This document shows, piece by piece, positions 1-9,409 of a stretch of 64,000 nucleotides of DNA (position 1 is the first letter of the stretch; each line of letters begins with the position of its first letter). The notes under the pieces were generated by a model. It worked only from the letters and a program-made list of their open reading frames with translations, ran no database searches and was not told the DNA's origin. The stretch is from a bacterium (GTDB taxonomy: Bacteria; Actinomycetota; Acidimicrobiia; Acidimicrobiales; CATQHL01), in the NCBI GenBank assembly GCA_026708055.1, contig JAPOVS010000056.1, positions 1 through 64,000 on the forward strand, read 5' to 3'. The position numbers and the translations under genes were made by a program.

Positions 1-479
1 GAGGTGGAGGTGGATCCGGAGACCGGCGGCGTGTCGATGCGGCGCTTCGTCGTGGTGGAGGACGCCGGACGGCTCGTCAACCCGATGATCGCCGACGGGC
101 AGATCCGCGGCGGCGTGGCGCAGGGGATCGCCAACGCCCTGCTGGAGGAGGTCGTCTACGACGACGACGGCAACATTCTCACGACCTCCCTCATGGACTA
201 CCTGCCTCCTACCGTCGCCGAGATCCCCGACATCGAGATCCTCCACCTCGAGACCCCCAGCGACGCCACCATCACCGGCGCCAAAGGGCTCGGCGAGGGC
301 GGCACCATCGGGGCTCCCGCCGCCGTCCTGAACGCGGTGAACGACGCCCTCGCCCATCTGGGGGTGGAGTTGAACGAGATGCCGGCCACGCCCGAACGGG
401 TCCGGGCGGCGGTGCGGGCCGCAGCCGGGGGGAGTCCGGTGGCCGAAACGAATCGACTGACGCAGGAGGCCCCAGTCCG

Positions 480-483
<4 letters not shown>
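1..483 (+). CDS. Molybdopterin-binding large subunit of xanthine dehydrogenase/aldehyde oxidase family (C-terminal part, 5' truncated by window)
   Basis: Only the C-terminal 160 or so residues lie in the window. They hold the family signature around the cofactor: a VDPETG strand, the [14 protein letters not shown](I)RGG-type loop, and [14 protein letters not shown], whose glutamate is the usual catalytic base in this family. Such subunits carry the molybdenum cofactor and hydroxylate aldehydes, CO or N-heterocycles together with a 2Fe-2S subunit and normally an FAD subunit. The stop TGA overlaps the ATG of the 2Fe-2S gene (ATGA), so the two are translationally coupled. A second large-subunit gene follows, giving a large-small-large order. 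The substrate cannot be told. Confidence 0.85.
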
Positions 484-977
<494 letters not shown>

Positions 978-980
978 GTC

Positions 981-3107
981 TTGGGTGAGCCTGACGGCCC
1001 GCGGGGCCGCTCGCTGATCGGCGAGTCGGTCCTGCGTCTCGAGGACCGGCCGCTGCTGGTCGGCGAGGGGCGATTCCTGGCCGACGTCAGCTTCGAGGGC
1101 GAGTTGCATCTCCGCGTGGTGCGATCGGACGTGGCCCACGGCGCGCTGCGGGGCGTGGACCTCGGCGACGTGCTGGCAGCCGAGGGCGTCGTGGCAGCCT
1201 GGAGCGCCGAAGAGGTGGCGCACGTTCCGGCCATCGACTTCCGCATGACCGGCTTCGACGAACTGCGCCCCTACTGCCAGCGGATCCTCGCCGACGAGTA
1301 TGTGCGCTACGTGGGCGACCCGGTCGCCGTGGTGATCGCCGAGGATCCCTATCTGGCCGAGGACGCCGCCGAGTTGGCCTTCGTGGACATCGAACCGCTC
1401 GAGCCGGTGCTGCAGGCCGCCTCCCCCGGGGCCATCGCCCCCCTGACCCTGGAGCACGAGCACGGCGACATCGAGGCCGCCTTCGCGGGCGCACACCGGG
1501 TCGTGGAGTCGGAGGCCTCGGTCGGTCGCCACAGCGGGATCCCCCTCGAGACCCGCGGGCTGCTGGCGCGCCCGCTGGCGGGAGGTTTCGTGGAGCTGCA
1601 CGGCATCGCCAAGGTGCCGCACTACAACTGCGCCACCATCGCCGCCATGCTCGACATCGAGCCCGGGCAGGTCGTCGGCCGGGAGGGTCACGTGGGTGGC
1701 GGCTTCGGAGTCCGCGGCGAGCTGTATCCCGAGGACGTCCTCGTGACTTACGCGGCGCTGCGTCTGCAGCGTCCCGTCAAGTGGGTCGAGGATCGCCGGG
1801 AGCACCTGGTGGCTGCCAACCACTCCCGTGAGCAGGCCTACCGCGTGCGCGCAGCCGTCGATGAACACGGTGTGGTGCAGGCCATCGACGCCGAGTTCTT
1901 CCACGACCAGGGGGGGTACGTGCGCACGCACGGGGCCACCGTGCCGAACCTGTCGGTGGCGCTCCTGCCAGGCCCGTACCTGGTGCCCGCCTACCGGGTC
2001 CGTGGGCGGATCCGGCTCACGAACAAGACGCCCGCGGGCACGTACCGGGCACCCGGCCGCTTCGAGAGCACCTTCGTGCGGGAGCGCCTCCTGGACCGTG
2101 TGGCCACCGAGTTGGAGCTTGACCCCGTCGAGGTGCGCCGGCGCAACCTGATTCCCGCAGAGGCGATGCCGTTCGACCGCGGTGTCAGCACGCTCGGCAC
2201 CCCCCTGGTCTACGACTCCGGTGACTACCACCGGTTGCTGGAGCGGCTGTTGACCCACATCGGTTACGAGTCACTGCGGGACTCGCTGCTGCAGCGGCGC
2301 CGTACCGGCGAGATGGTCGGGCTCGGCATCGGGATGTTCGTGGAGAAATCCGGTCTGGGGCCCTTCGATGATGTGCGCGTGCGGCGTCTCGAGGACGGCG
2401 GTGTGGAGGTGGTGACCGGCGCCGCTTCGGTGGGTCAGGGCATGGAGACCGTCATCGCCCAGATCTGCGCCGAGGTGCTGGACGTGGACTACGGCAAGGT
2501 GACGGTGCGCCACGGCCAGACCGATTTGATCGGCCGTGGCCTGGGCGCCTTCGCCAGCCGGGTGACGGTCATGACGGGTGTGGCCGCCCACTTGGCGGCC
2601 ACCGAGTTGGCGGCGACCGGGGACGTGGCCGAGGTCACGTTCAACGCCGACCACATGACCTACCCCTACGGCGCCCACGCCGCGGTGGTGCGCGTGGACG
2701 GCGAGACGGGCGGTGTGACCGTCGAGCGCTACGTGGTGGCCTACGACGTGGGACGGGCGGTGAACCCGATGCTGTGCGAGGGCCAGATCGTCGGCGGTGT
2801 CGCCCAGGGCATCGGCGGGGCGCTGCTGGAGTTGTTCGCCTACGACTCAGACGGCCAACCGCTCGCCACGTCGTTCATGGACTACCTGCTGCCCACGGTT
2901 GCCGAGCAGCCGCCCGTGGAGGTGCTGCTGAGCGAGGACGCTCCCAGCCCGCTCAACCCGCTCGGGCTCAAGGGCGCCGGCGAGGGCGGCACGACCGCCT
3001 GCGGCGCGGCCATCGCCGCGGCCATCGACGACGCCATCGGTCGCCCGGGAGCGGTCACCTCACTGCCCGCAACGCCGGAGTCGGTCCGCGCTCTGCTCAG
3101 GGCCTGA
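981..3107 (+). CDS. Second molybdopterin-binding large subunit, internally shortened
   Basis: 708 residues from a TTG start 4 nt after the 2Fe-2S gene. The N-terminal aldehyde oxidase/xanthine dehydrogenase domain (LLVGEGRFLADV, YVGDPVAVV) is followed by molybdopterin loops GGGFGVRGE, PAGTYRAPGR and GAGEGGTTACG with the expected catalytic Glu. The family is usually about 770-800 residues. Here the segment after the helix ending in GVAAHLAA joins almost directly to the TFNADHMTYPYG strand (around nt 2600-2660), so roughly 60 or more residues usual at this place are missing without a frameshift. The AYxCSFR loop of true form I CO dehydrogenase is absent, so CO is not the likely substrate. Confidence 0.88.
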   Translation: MGEPDGPRGRSLIGESVLRLEDRPLLVGEGRFLADVSFEGELHLRVVRSDVAHGALRGVDLGDVLAAEGVVAAWSAEEVAHVPAIDFRMTGFDELRPYCQRILADEYVRYVGDPVAVVIAEDPYLAEDAAELAFVDIEPLEPVLQAASPGAIAPLTLEHEHGDIEAAFAGAHRVVESEASVGRHSGIPLETRGLLARPLAGGFVELHGIAKVPHYNCATIAAMLDIEPGQVVGREGHVGGGFGVRGELYPEDVLVTYAALRLQRPVKWVEDRREHLVAANHSREQAYRVRAAVDEHGVVQAIDAEFFHDQGGYVRTHGATVPNLSVALLPGPYLVPAYRVRGRIRLTNKTPAGTYRAPGRFESTFVRERLLDRVATELELDPVEVRRRNLIPAEAMPFDRGVSTLGTPLVYDSGDYHRLLERLLTHIGYESLRDSLLQRRRTGEMVGLGIGMFVEKSGLGPFDDVRVRRLEDGGVEVVTGAASVGQGMETVIAQICAEVLDVDYGKVTVRHGQTDLIGRGLGAFASRVTVMTGVAAHLAATELAATGDVAEVTFNADHMTYPYGAHAAVVRVDGETGGVTVERYVVAYDVGRAVNPMLCEGQIVGGVAQGIGGALLELFAYDSDGQPLATSFMDYLLPTVAEQPPVEVLLSEDAPSPLNPLGLKGAGEGGTTACGAAIAAAIDDAIGRPGAVTSLPATPESVRALLRA

Positions 3108-3149
3108 CTGCACGCGGCCCGGCGGGGCGCGACCGCCGGAGGGGCTCTC

Positions 3150-4175
3150 TCAGGAGGTGACGGCGGCGAGGGTCCAATCCAGAATGTCGGCAGGGTCGCC
3201 TTCCCGGTGGGCGGTCGCCCGGACCCGCACGGCGCGCAGCCGTCCCTGACCGGCGCGGATCTCGCCGAGCAGCGTGTGCGAGAACGACAGCAGATCGCCC
3301 TCGAAGACCGGACCGGTGTGGTTGCAGTAGCCCCAGGCCACCACCGTCGCCATGCCGTGAACCACCCGGCTGAGCGAAGCCTGGGCCATGCCCACCACTT
3401 GGAGGCCGTTCACCAGGCGGCGCCCGTACGGGGAGACCTCGGCATCCCGGTGCACGAACGCCAGGTTGTGGGTGAGGTGCAGCAGTGCCGGCGTGTTGTC
3501 GATGTAGTCCCGCAGCGGGTCGGTCACGGTGGTGCCGACCTCCCAGGCATCCGGTTGCCCCAGCAGGTAGAGCCGCCAGCCACCCGGTACCAACTCGGCG
3601 CACGCCTCGAGGTCGATCCCGCCGGTCGGGTCGTCCGTGTCGGCGCCGCTGCCTATGTCATCGGAGAACCCGGGGAGGTCCGCCCCCCTGGTCGGAAGCA
3701 TGGGACAGCGCTGGTAGGTGGCCACCGGAACGCCGTCGGCCGTGCTCTCGCAGGACACGAGGACCATGCCGCGGGGTGGCCGATCGGGGCGGGGTCGCCC
3801 GTCGCGCATGGCGATCACCCGCACGGTCGTGTCCAACGTCTGCCCCTGGTACACGGGCCGCGGGAAGCGCACGTCGCGGTAGAAGAGGTTCGCAATGACG
3901 CGCCGGCTGACGGTCGTGGTATGCCCGACCGACAGGGCCATGAGGAGTCCCGGGCTGACGAGGGGCTGATCGGAGCCCGTCACCTCGGCGCACAGCCGCC
4001 GGTTCTGCGCCAGCGGCAGCCTCTCGCCGACGAGTGCCTGGTAGACGGCGCAGATGCCGCTGTCGAGGGTGACGCCCGGCTGGCGGGGGAGTTCGCTCCC
4101 CGGGCGCAGCAGGTCGTAGTACGGCCCGTCGAGGGGGATCGGCCCGCCGACCGGTGACAGCTCGTCGGGGCTCAC
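3150..4175 (-). CDS. MaoC-like double hot-dog dehydratase/hydratase family protein
   Basis: 341 residues from a GTG start that overlaps the stop of the P-type ATPase upstream (GTGA). Two hot-dog halves are suggested: the N-terminal half has a YRDVRFPRPVYQGQTL strand pair typical of FAS1/MaoC-like dehydratases, and the C-terminal half has THNLAFVHRD followed by a LVNGLQVVG turn, placing an N/H...H/D pair where MaoC hydratases hold their active site. The size fits the two-domain acyl-CoA hydratases such as mesaconyl-CoA hydratase relatives. The acyl-CoA substrate is unknown. Being downstream of a metal pump is odd and may only reflect gene packing. Confidence 0.7.
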   Translation of the reverse strand: MSPDELSPVGGPIPLDGPYYDLLRPGSELPRQPGVTLDSGICAVYQALVGERLPLAQNRRLCAEVTGSDQPLVSPGLLMALSVGHTTTVSRRVIANLFYRDVRFPRPVYQGQTLDTTVRVIAMRDGRPRPDRPPRGMVLVSCESTADGVPVATYQRCPMLPTRGADLPGFSDDIGSGADTDDPTGGIDLEACAELVPGGWRLYLLGQPDAWEVGTTVTDPLRDYIDNTPALLHLTHNLAFVHRDAEVSPYGRRLVNGLQVVGMAQASLSRVVHGMATVVAWGYCNHTGPVFEGDLLSFSHTLLGEIRAGQGRLRAVRVRATAHREGDPADILDWTLAAVTS

Positions 4176-6460
4176 GGGCGCAGAGGGGCGAAGCGGTTGA
4201 GGCGCAGCGAGTTCCCGAGCACGAAGAGCGAGGATAGCCCCATGGCCACGGCGGCTATCTCGGGACGCAGCAGCCCGACCGCCGCCAGCGGGATCGCGGC
4301 GGTGTTGTAGACGAAGGCCCAGAACAGGTTCCCCCGGATGGTGCCGAGCGTGCGCCGGGCGAGGGTCAGAGCGTCCACCGCCCGCCGGAGATCGTCTCCG
4401 ACGAGGGTCAGATCCGAGGCCTCGGCGGCCACGTCGGCGCCGGTGCCGATGGCCACGCCCACTTCGGCGGCCGCCAGGGCGGGCGCGTCGTTCACGCCGT
4501 CGCCCACCATCGCCACGCGCCGCCCGGCGGCTTGCAGGCGCTCGATCTCGGCCGCCTTGCCGGCGGGTGTCAATTCGGCGAGGGTGCGATCGGTTCCCAC
4601 CTGCCGGCCCACCTGCTCCGCGGCCGCCCTGTTGTCGCCGCTCAGGAGCACGACCTCGATACCGGCTCGCTTCCAGTCGGCCACCGCCGCGGCGCTCGAC
4701 GGCTTGACGCGATCCGCCAGTGCCACGAATCCCCACGCCGATCCGTCGCCGCCCACGAACACGAGCGTGCGCCCCGCGGCGGCGTGCTCGGCGGCGGCCC
4801 GCTCCAGTGCCGCGGGTACCTGCTCGAAGAGTTGGGCGCGCCCGACCATGACGCTGTCCTCGGCCGGGTCGCCGGTTCGGGGTTCCCGCTCGGGCGGCGT
4901 CGGACCGGGGCGCGCACCGGCCCGCACCAGCCGCCCCTGAACACCGAAACCCGGCAGGTTCCGGAAGTCCGCCACGGCGAACCCGTCCTCGGGGGGCTGC
5001 CCGCCACCGGCCCGGGGATCTCCGGGAGACCAACCGGCGCCGGCTCGCACGATGGCTGCTGCCACAGGGTGCTCCGATCGGGCTTCCAGCGCCGCCGCCG
5101 TCGCCAGCAACTCGGCTGAGTCGATCCCATCGGCGGTCTCGACGGCCACGACCTCGAGGTGCCCCTCGGTCACGGTGCCGGTCTTGTCGAGCGCCACCAC
5201 GTCGAGGTGTCGCGCCGCCTCGAGGGCGTCGGGGCCCCGAATGATCACACCCATGCGGGCGCCTCGGCCGCTCCCGGCCATGAAGGCCGCCGGTGTGGCG
5301 AGGCCCAGGGCGCACGGGCAGGCCACGATGAGCACAGCCACGGCAGGGCTGATCGCGGCGCCCGCGGACTCCAGGACCAGCCAGGCCGCCAGCGTGGCGA
5401 CGGCCACCACGACCACGACGGGCACGAAGACCGCGGCGATCCGGTCGGCGAGACGCTGGATCGGCGCCTTGCGCGAGAGGGCCTCGGTGACCAGCCGGAC
5501 GACTTGAGCGAGCGTGCCGTCGGCGCCGACCCGCCGTGCCTCCACCGTGAGGGATCCGTGGGTATTGAGAGTCCCGCCCGTGACGTCGTCGCCCGGGCCC
5601 ACCTCGACGGGCACCACTTCGCCGGTCACGATCGAGGTGTCCACTGCGGAGTGTCCGTCGGTGACGGTGCCGTCGGCGGCGATCCGCTCGCCGGGTCGAG
5701 CGAGGAATCGCATGCCGACGGTCAGCTGGGAGGGCGGGATGTCGCTCCCGTCGGGAAGTCGCACGGCACCGGCGCTCAACCCCACCAGCGAACCGATGGC
5801 ATCACCGGCGCGCTGGCGCGCCCGCGCCTCGAGGCGGCGCCCGAGGAGTACGGCAGCCACGATGATCGCCGCGGTGTCGAAGTAGACGTGCCCGTCGAGG
5901 TTGCCGATGGTGATCACCGCCGACCACCCCCAGGCGACCAGCGATCCCAGGGACACGAGCGTGTCCATCGTGGCGTGACCCCGCCGCACCGCCCGCCACC
6001 CGGGCCTGTGGAACGCCAGGCCGCTGATCAGGACGACCGGCACGGTCAGCCCGCCGACGAGCCACTGCCAGCCGGCGAAATGCAGGGAGCCGACCGATGA
6101 GATCACCATCGAGGCGGCCGCCAGTGCGATGGTCACCAGGAGAGCGCCCCCGCTCGTCCGCCAGGGCTCCTCGCCTTCGAGGCGCAGGTGCCCCGGGGAC
6201 GCGCGGTAGCCGAGGTGCTCAATGCGATCCAGCACGTCGCGCTCGCTCAGCATCCGGGGGTCGTACGACACGCTGGCGCGGCGGGCGGCGAAGTTGACGT
6301 GTGCCGCGGACACGCCGAGGGTCTCGTGCAGGGCACTCTCGATGCTGGTCGCGCAGGCACCGCAGGTCATGCCGTCGACTGTCAGATCGACGCGGGCCTG
6401 TCGCTGGGGAGACTCGGGGAACCCCTGCCCGTCCGGGAGTTCGGTACGTACCAGGATCAC
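4172..6460 (-). CDS. copA: Copper-type heavy-metal translocating P-type ATPase
   Basis: About 760 residues with an N-terminal heavy-metal-binding domain (MTCGAC), then the P1B-ATPase core: TGE actuator loop (IVTGEVVPVE), the membrane CPC metal site (VACPCALGLATP), phosphorylation site DKTGT, the nucleotide-domain HP motif (RSEHPVAA), GDGVNDAPALA, and a C-terminal helix with an MSS motif (GLSSLFVLGNSLRLNRF region). CPC with an MSS helix is the Cu(I)-exporter class. The GTG near 6460 has a GGGAGG directly in front, so the exact start is unsure; an open frame continues to 6562. A perfect inverted repeat lies just upstream, between this gene and the divergent acyltransferase gene. Confidence 0.93.
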   Translation of the reverse strand: MILVRTELPDGQGFPESPQRQARVDLTVDGMTCGACATSIESALHETLGVSAAHVNFAARRASVSYDPRMLSERDVLDRIEHLGYRASPGHLRLEGEEPWRTSGGALLVTIALAAASMVISSVGSLHFAGWQWLVGGLTVPVVLISGLAFHRPGWRAVRRGHATMDTLVSLGSLVAWGWSAVITIGNLDGHVYFDTAAIIVAAVLLGRRLEARARQRAGDAIGSLVGLSAGAVRLPDGSDIPPSQLTVGMRFLARPGERIAADGTVTDGHSAVDTSIVTGEVVPVEVGPGDDVTGGTLNTHGSLTVEARRVGADGTLAQVVRLVTEALSRKAPIQRLADRIAAVFVPVVVVVAVATLAAWLVLESAGAAISPAVAVLIVACPCALGLATPAAFMAGSGRGARMGVIIRGPDALEAARHLDVVALDKTGTVTEGHLEVVAVETADGIDSAELLATAAALEARSEHPVAAAIVRAGAGWSPGDPRAGGGQPPEDGFAVADFRNLPGFGVQGRLVRAGARPGPTPPEREPRTGDPAEDSVMVGRAQLFEQVPAALERAAAEHAAAGRTLVFVGGDGSAWGFVALADRVKPSSAAAVADWKRAGIEVVLLSGDNRAAAEQVGRQVGTDRTLAELTPAGKAAEIERLQAAGRRVAMVGDGVNDAPALAAAEVGVAIGTGADVAAEASDLTLVGDDLRRAVDALTLARRTLGTIRGNLFWAFVYNTAAIPLAAVGLLRPEIAAVAMGLSSLFVLGNSLRLNRFAPLRP

Positions 6461-6477
6461 ACCTCCCGTTCGACCTC

Positions 6478-6520
6478 CAGCGTATTGGGCTGGGGACGCG
6501 GCGCGCAGCCCAATACGCTG
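6478..6520. promoter_or_regulatory. Perfect 15-bp inverted repeat between divergent copA and acyltransferase genes
   Basis: CAGCGTATTGGGCTG (6478-6492) is matched without error by its reverse complement CAGCCCAATACGCTG (6506-6520), with a 13-nt spacer. It fills almost all of the gap between the two divergent starts and ends 6 nt before the acyltransferase ATG. It could be a dimeric regulator's operator serving both genes, or a hairpin in the leader of either transcript. Which regulator would bind is unknown. Confidence 0.6.
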
Positions 6521-6526
6521 CCGCCG

Positions 6527-7213
6527 ATGCGGCCCGCGAGCGGTCACCGGACCCGCCACCATCGCAGGTTCGGATTCCTGGGGACGGTCGTCCGGCTACC
6601 GGCGGCGGTGATGGCGCGCTGGGACATACCGCAGGTACCGCCCGTGGGTGCCCCCGCTGTCTTCGCGGGGAACCATCGCAGCCTGTTCGACATCGTGGTG
6701 GGGTTCCGTCTGTTCTGGAACTTCCGGGCGTCGGTCCGCATCGTCGTCGCCAGGCGCTACTTCGACCATTGGCTCATGGGGCGACTGTTGCGAGCCGGGG
6801 GCTGCATCCCCATGGGGACCGGCAGGCAGGCCCTCACGGGAATCAAGGCCTGCCTCGAAGCCCTCGATCGAGGCGAGACCGTGGTGATCATGCCGGAGGG
6901 GCGTGTGATCGCCCCTGAGGAGCGGGCCGGCGGCGTCGGCACTCCGGAGGCGGGCATCGGTGTGCTGGCGGCTCGCAGCACCGCGCCGCTGGCGCTCTGT
7001 GCGATCACCGGCACCGACGAGGTGTGGCCCCTCGGCCGCCGCTTCCCGCGTCTGCGCCTCGGCAAGGCCCGCCCGGTGGTCCGCGTCCTCGTCGAGGCAC
7101 TCGTGCCACTGGACCCGGACGACCGCACCGACCGCGAGCGCGTGGCGGCAGCGGTGATGGCGGCGCTGGCGGAACGAGTGCACGAGTCCGAGGGCCCGAA
7201 GACTCCGGACTGA
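6527..7213 (+). CDS. 1-acyl-sn-glycerol-3-phosphate acyltransferase-like protein (PlsC family)
   Basis: 228 residues. The acyltransferase block I (NHRSLFD, the HX4D catalytic pair) sits near residue 47, followed by a GGCIPMGTGRQ region and block III MPEGRV near the middle, in place of the commoner PEGT/S. Such enzymes transfer an acyl chain from acyl-CoA or acyl-ACP to a lysophospholipid at the membrane. The ATG at 6527 is chosen because the family homology begins shortly after it; no Shine-Dalgarno precedes it and the inverted repeat ends 6 nt upstream, so the message may be leaderless. The frame is open further upstream but would overlap the divergent copA gene. Confidence 0.82.
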   Translation: MRPASGHRTRHHRRFGFLGTVVRLPAAVMARWDIPQVPPVGAPAVFAGNHRSLFDIVVGFRLFWNFRASVRIVVARRYFDHWLMGRLLRAGGCIPMGTGRQALTGIKACLEALDRGETVVIMPEGRVIAPEERAGGVGTPEAGIGVLAARSTAPLALCAITGTDEVWPLGRRFPRLRLGKARPVVRVLVEALVPLDPDDRTDRERVAAAVMAALAERVHESEGPKTPD

Positions 7214-7390
7214 GCGACCCGCGCCATTCCGGCGGAGGCTCCGGCGGGGAGTGATCGGCCCGCGTCATTCCGGCACAGCTAGGATCTAGGGCTCGGCGGC
7301 GGAGTGATCGACCCGCGCCATTCCGGCGGAGGCCGGCGGCGGATAGACCGAAACGCGTCATTCCGGCGGAGGCCGGAATCCAGTGCCCGG
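7212..7390. repeat. Cluster of four REP-like CATTCCGGCGGAGG repeats
   Basis: Four diverged copies of a GACC(C/G)GCGYCATTCCGGC element start near 7214, 7254, 7306 and 7346. The last is the most complete: ATTCCGGC (7360-7367), loop GGAG, GCCGGAAT (7372-7379), a perfect 8-bp hairpin followed by CCAG. This is the look of dispersed REP/MITE-type palindromes common in intergenic DNA. The cluster lies between two convergent genes, where such elements often act as transcription ends. Confidence 0.7.
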
Positions 7391-7421
7391 CGACGGTCGC
7401 TGCTGCGCGCTCGGCAGGCGC

Positions 7422-8303
7422 CTACTGCGACAGCCGTTGGGCGAGGCGGCGCATGCCGGCCAGCCAGCGATCCGGGTCGTCGGCCCGGCGCCTGGTGTAT
7501 GTCGCAACCTCCGGATGCGGCAGGACCAGGAACCGGCCCTGCTGCAGCGCCTCGGCTGTGGCGTCGGCGACCGCATCGGGCTCCAGCACCCCGTCGGTCG
7601 CCGCGGCCGACCGGTGCACCACGCCGCCACCAGGCGGTGCCGCCGGCGTGGTTCGGCCGGCGGTGCCCTCCAGCAGCGGCGTGCGCACCGCCTGCGGGCA
7701 CAGCGCCGCCACCTGGACCCCGCGGTCGCTGTAGCTGATGGCAAGCCACTCGGCGACGGCAACCGCCGCATGCTTGGTGGCGGCGTAGGACACCGAGTCG
7801 AGCTGGGTCAGAAGCCCCGCCGCCGAGGCGGTCACCACGAAGGTGCCGCCGCCGCGCTCGGTCCAACGGGGCAGCAACACGCCCGCCGCGTGGACGTGCG
7901 CCATCACGTGGACCTCCCAACTCCGCTGCCAGCCGGCGGCCGCCGTGTCGATACCTCCGGGTACCAGCAGACCGGCGTTCGAGCAGTAGATCTCCACGGG
8001 GCCGAGCGACCGCTCCACCTCGTCGATCAGCTCGCGGGTCGCAGCCGAGTCGGCAACGTCCAGGAGCCGGGCCTGCCCGTCGATTCCCGCTGCAACCTCC
8101 TCGGCGCCGGTGATGTCGATGTCGCTGACCACCACCCGGGCGCCGTCGGCCGCAAGGCGCCGCGCCAGCGCCGCGCCGATGCCACTCGCCGCACCTGTCA
8201 CCACGGCAACGGCGCCGGGTCGCGGTGGGTAGCGGCTGTGCGGTTGCGGGTCCGATCCGGCCTGAGGCGATCGGTCCGGCGGATTCCCAGCTGTTCGGGG
8301 CAC
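7422..8303 (-). CDS. Short-chain dehydrogenase/reductase (SDR)
   Basis: About 290 residues from a GTG at 8303. The Rossmann cofactor motif TGAASGIG, the acidic D after strand 2 (SDID, suggesting NAD(H) preference), SNAG, and the catalytic Ser (TASAAG) and YAATK are all present in the right order. The tail differs from classical SDRs: after YAATK the chain has a Pro/Gly-rich stretch and ends with a basic helical region. The start is uncertain: the GTG leaves some 30 residues before the first strand and has no clear ribosome site. The oxidised substrate is unknown. Confidence 0.85.
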   Translation of the reverse strand: MPRTAGNPPDRSPQAGSDPQPHSRYPPRPGAVAVVTGAASGIGAALARRLAADGARVVVSDIDITGAEEVAAGIDGQARLLDVADSAATRELIDEVERSLGPVEIYCSNAGLLVPGGIDTAAAGWQRSWEVHVMAHVHAAGVLLPRWTERGGGTFVVTASAAGLLTQLDSVSYAATKHAAVAVAEWLAISYSDRGVQVAALCPQAVRTPLLEGTAGRTTPAAPPGGGVVHRSAAATDGVLEPDAVADATAEALQQGRFLVLPHPEVATYTRRRADDPDRWLAGMRRLAQRLSQ

Positions 8304-8536
8304 GACCCGGAGGTTAGAGCCAGTCCCGGGAGCGGTGGGGCGTGCCGGGCCGTGCCGAGAGCCGGCTCCGACGTCACGGGAGCCGGCGGACCCGCCGACC
8401 GCGGATTCGGGAGCAAGTCCGCGTAGTGTCCGGGTAGGGCGACCGGCCTGCGGCAGGAGCCGAACCGTCGGCGCCCGGTCGGGGCGAAGCCGGGACCGCA
8501 GCGCGCGGGCCGCGTGCAGGGACGAGGAAAGGGACA

Positions 8537-9409
8537 GTGACGCCGATGAGGATGCTCGGAAGCAGCACTGCGGTGAGGGCATTGTCGCTTCTCGCGGCGG
8601 TTCTGCTGCTGGTTGCCGCCTGCGGGAGGGACGGCGCGGCCACAGCGACCCCACCGCCTGCGGTGAGCGACTCCGGGGTCACCGGCGACGGCTCGCCACA
8701 GCCGCCTGCCGGCGAGGGGGCTGCCGCCGCGGCGACGACACAGCCCGCACCCGCAGCCGGCCCACCTCCCGCCGAGCAGGCCCCTTCGCCTCCCCCGAGT
8801 CCCGAGCCGCCGGCGGCCGCGGGAGGGCGCGTCGGCGCCGACCTGGCCGACACCTTGCCGACCAACTCGACGATGGCCCAGTCCGCCGCGCCGCTGCCGG
8901 CGCCGGCGGATCGAGGGACCGCCGACGGGGCGCCCGAGGGTGTCGAGGGAGTCGTGGTCGTGCCGATCACGAGCAACGAACACGTGCGTTACGACGTCGA
9001 CTACCCGACGGCGCCGCCCGCCGGCGGCCCTCACCTGGGCATCTGGCTCAACTGCGGCTTCTACACGGTGCCCGTTCTGGACGAGTTGGCCGTCCACTCC
9101 CTGGAGCACGGCGCCGTGTGGGTGACCTATCGCTCCGACGTGGGGGCGGCGACGCTCGGCGAATTGCAGGTGCTGGCGGTGCAGTCGTCGCACATCCTGG
9201 TCTCGCCGTATGAGGGTCAAGCGTCGCCGCTGGTGCTCAGCGCCTGGGCGCGCCAACTCCACCTGGACTCGATCGAGGATCCCCGCTTCGATCAGTTCCT
9301 GGACGTGTACCTCTTCGATGGCCCGACGGCGCCCGAGCCCGGAGCGGCCTGCTCGGGGGCCGTGGGGGTGCCGCCGGAACATCCCGAGGCCGTTCCGCAG
9401 CAGGGATGA
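8537..9409 (+). CDS. DUF3105 lipoprotein
   Basis: 290 residues with a signal peptide ending in the lipobox LVAAC near residue 28, a long Pro/Ala-rich linker of about 90 residues, then a DUF3105 domain with PPAGGPH, an NCGFY strand and HSLEHGAVWVTY. The histidines in the last motif look like a possible metal site, but DUF3105 has no assigned function. It is anchored on the outside of the membrane. The GTG at 8537 follows AAAGGGA; an ATG 9 nt further on is an alternative. Its stop overlaps the next gene's ATG (ATGA), so the two proteins probably work together. Confidence 0.8.
   Translation: MTPMRMLGSSTAVRALSLLAAVLLLVAACGRDGAATATPPPAVSDSGVTGDGSPQPPAGEGAAAAATTQPAPAAGPPPAEQAPSPPPSPEPPAAAGGRVGADLADTLPTNSTMAQSAAPLPAPADRGTADGAPEGVEGVVVVPITSNEHVRYDVDYPTAPPAGGPHLGIWLNCGFYTVPVLDELAVHSLEHGAVWVTYRSDVGAATLGELQVLAVQSSHILVSPYEGQASPLVLSAWARQLHLDSIEDPRFDQFLDVYLFDGPTAPEPGAACSGAVGVPPEHPEAVPQQG

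Noticed and set aside
3150-5315. A 721-codon minus-strand frame as one large fused protein
   Set aside because: Only the last 341 codons have meaning; the first part is the P-type ATPase in the wrong frame, and a GTGA overlap gives the proper start at 4175.
7212-7390. The CATTCCGGCGGAGG cluster as an insertion sequence end
   Set aside because: No transposase gene or target duplication is present; the hairpin form fits dispersed REP-like repeats.
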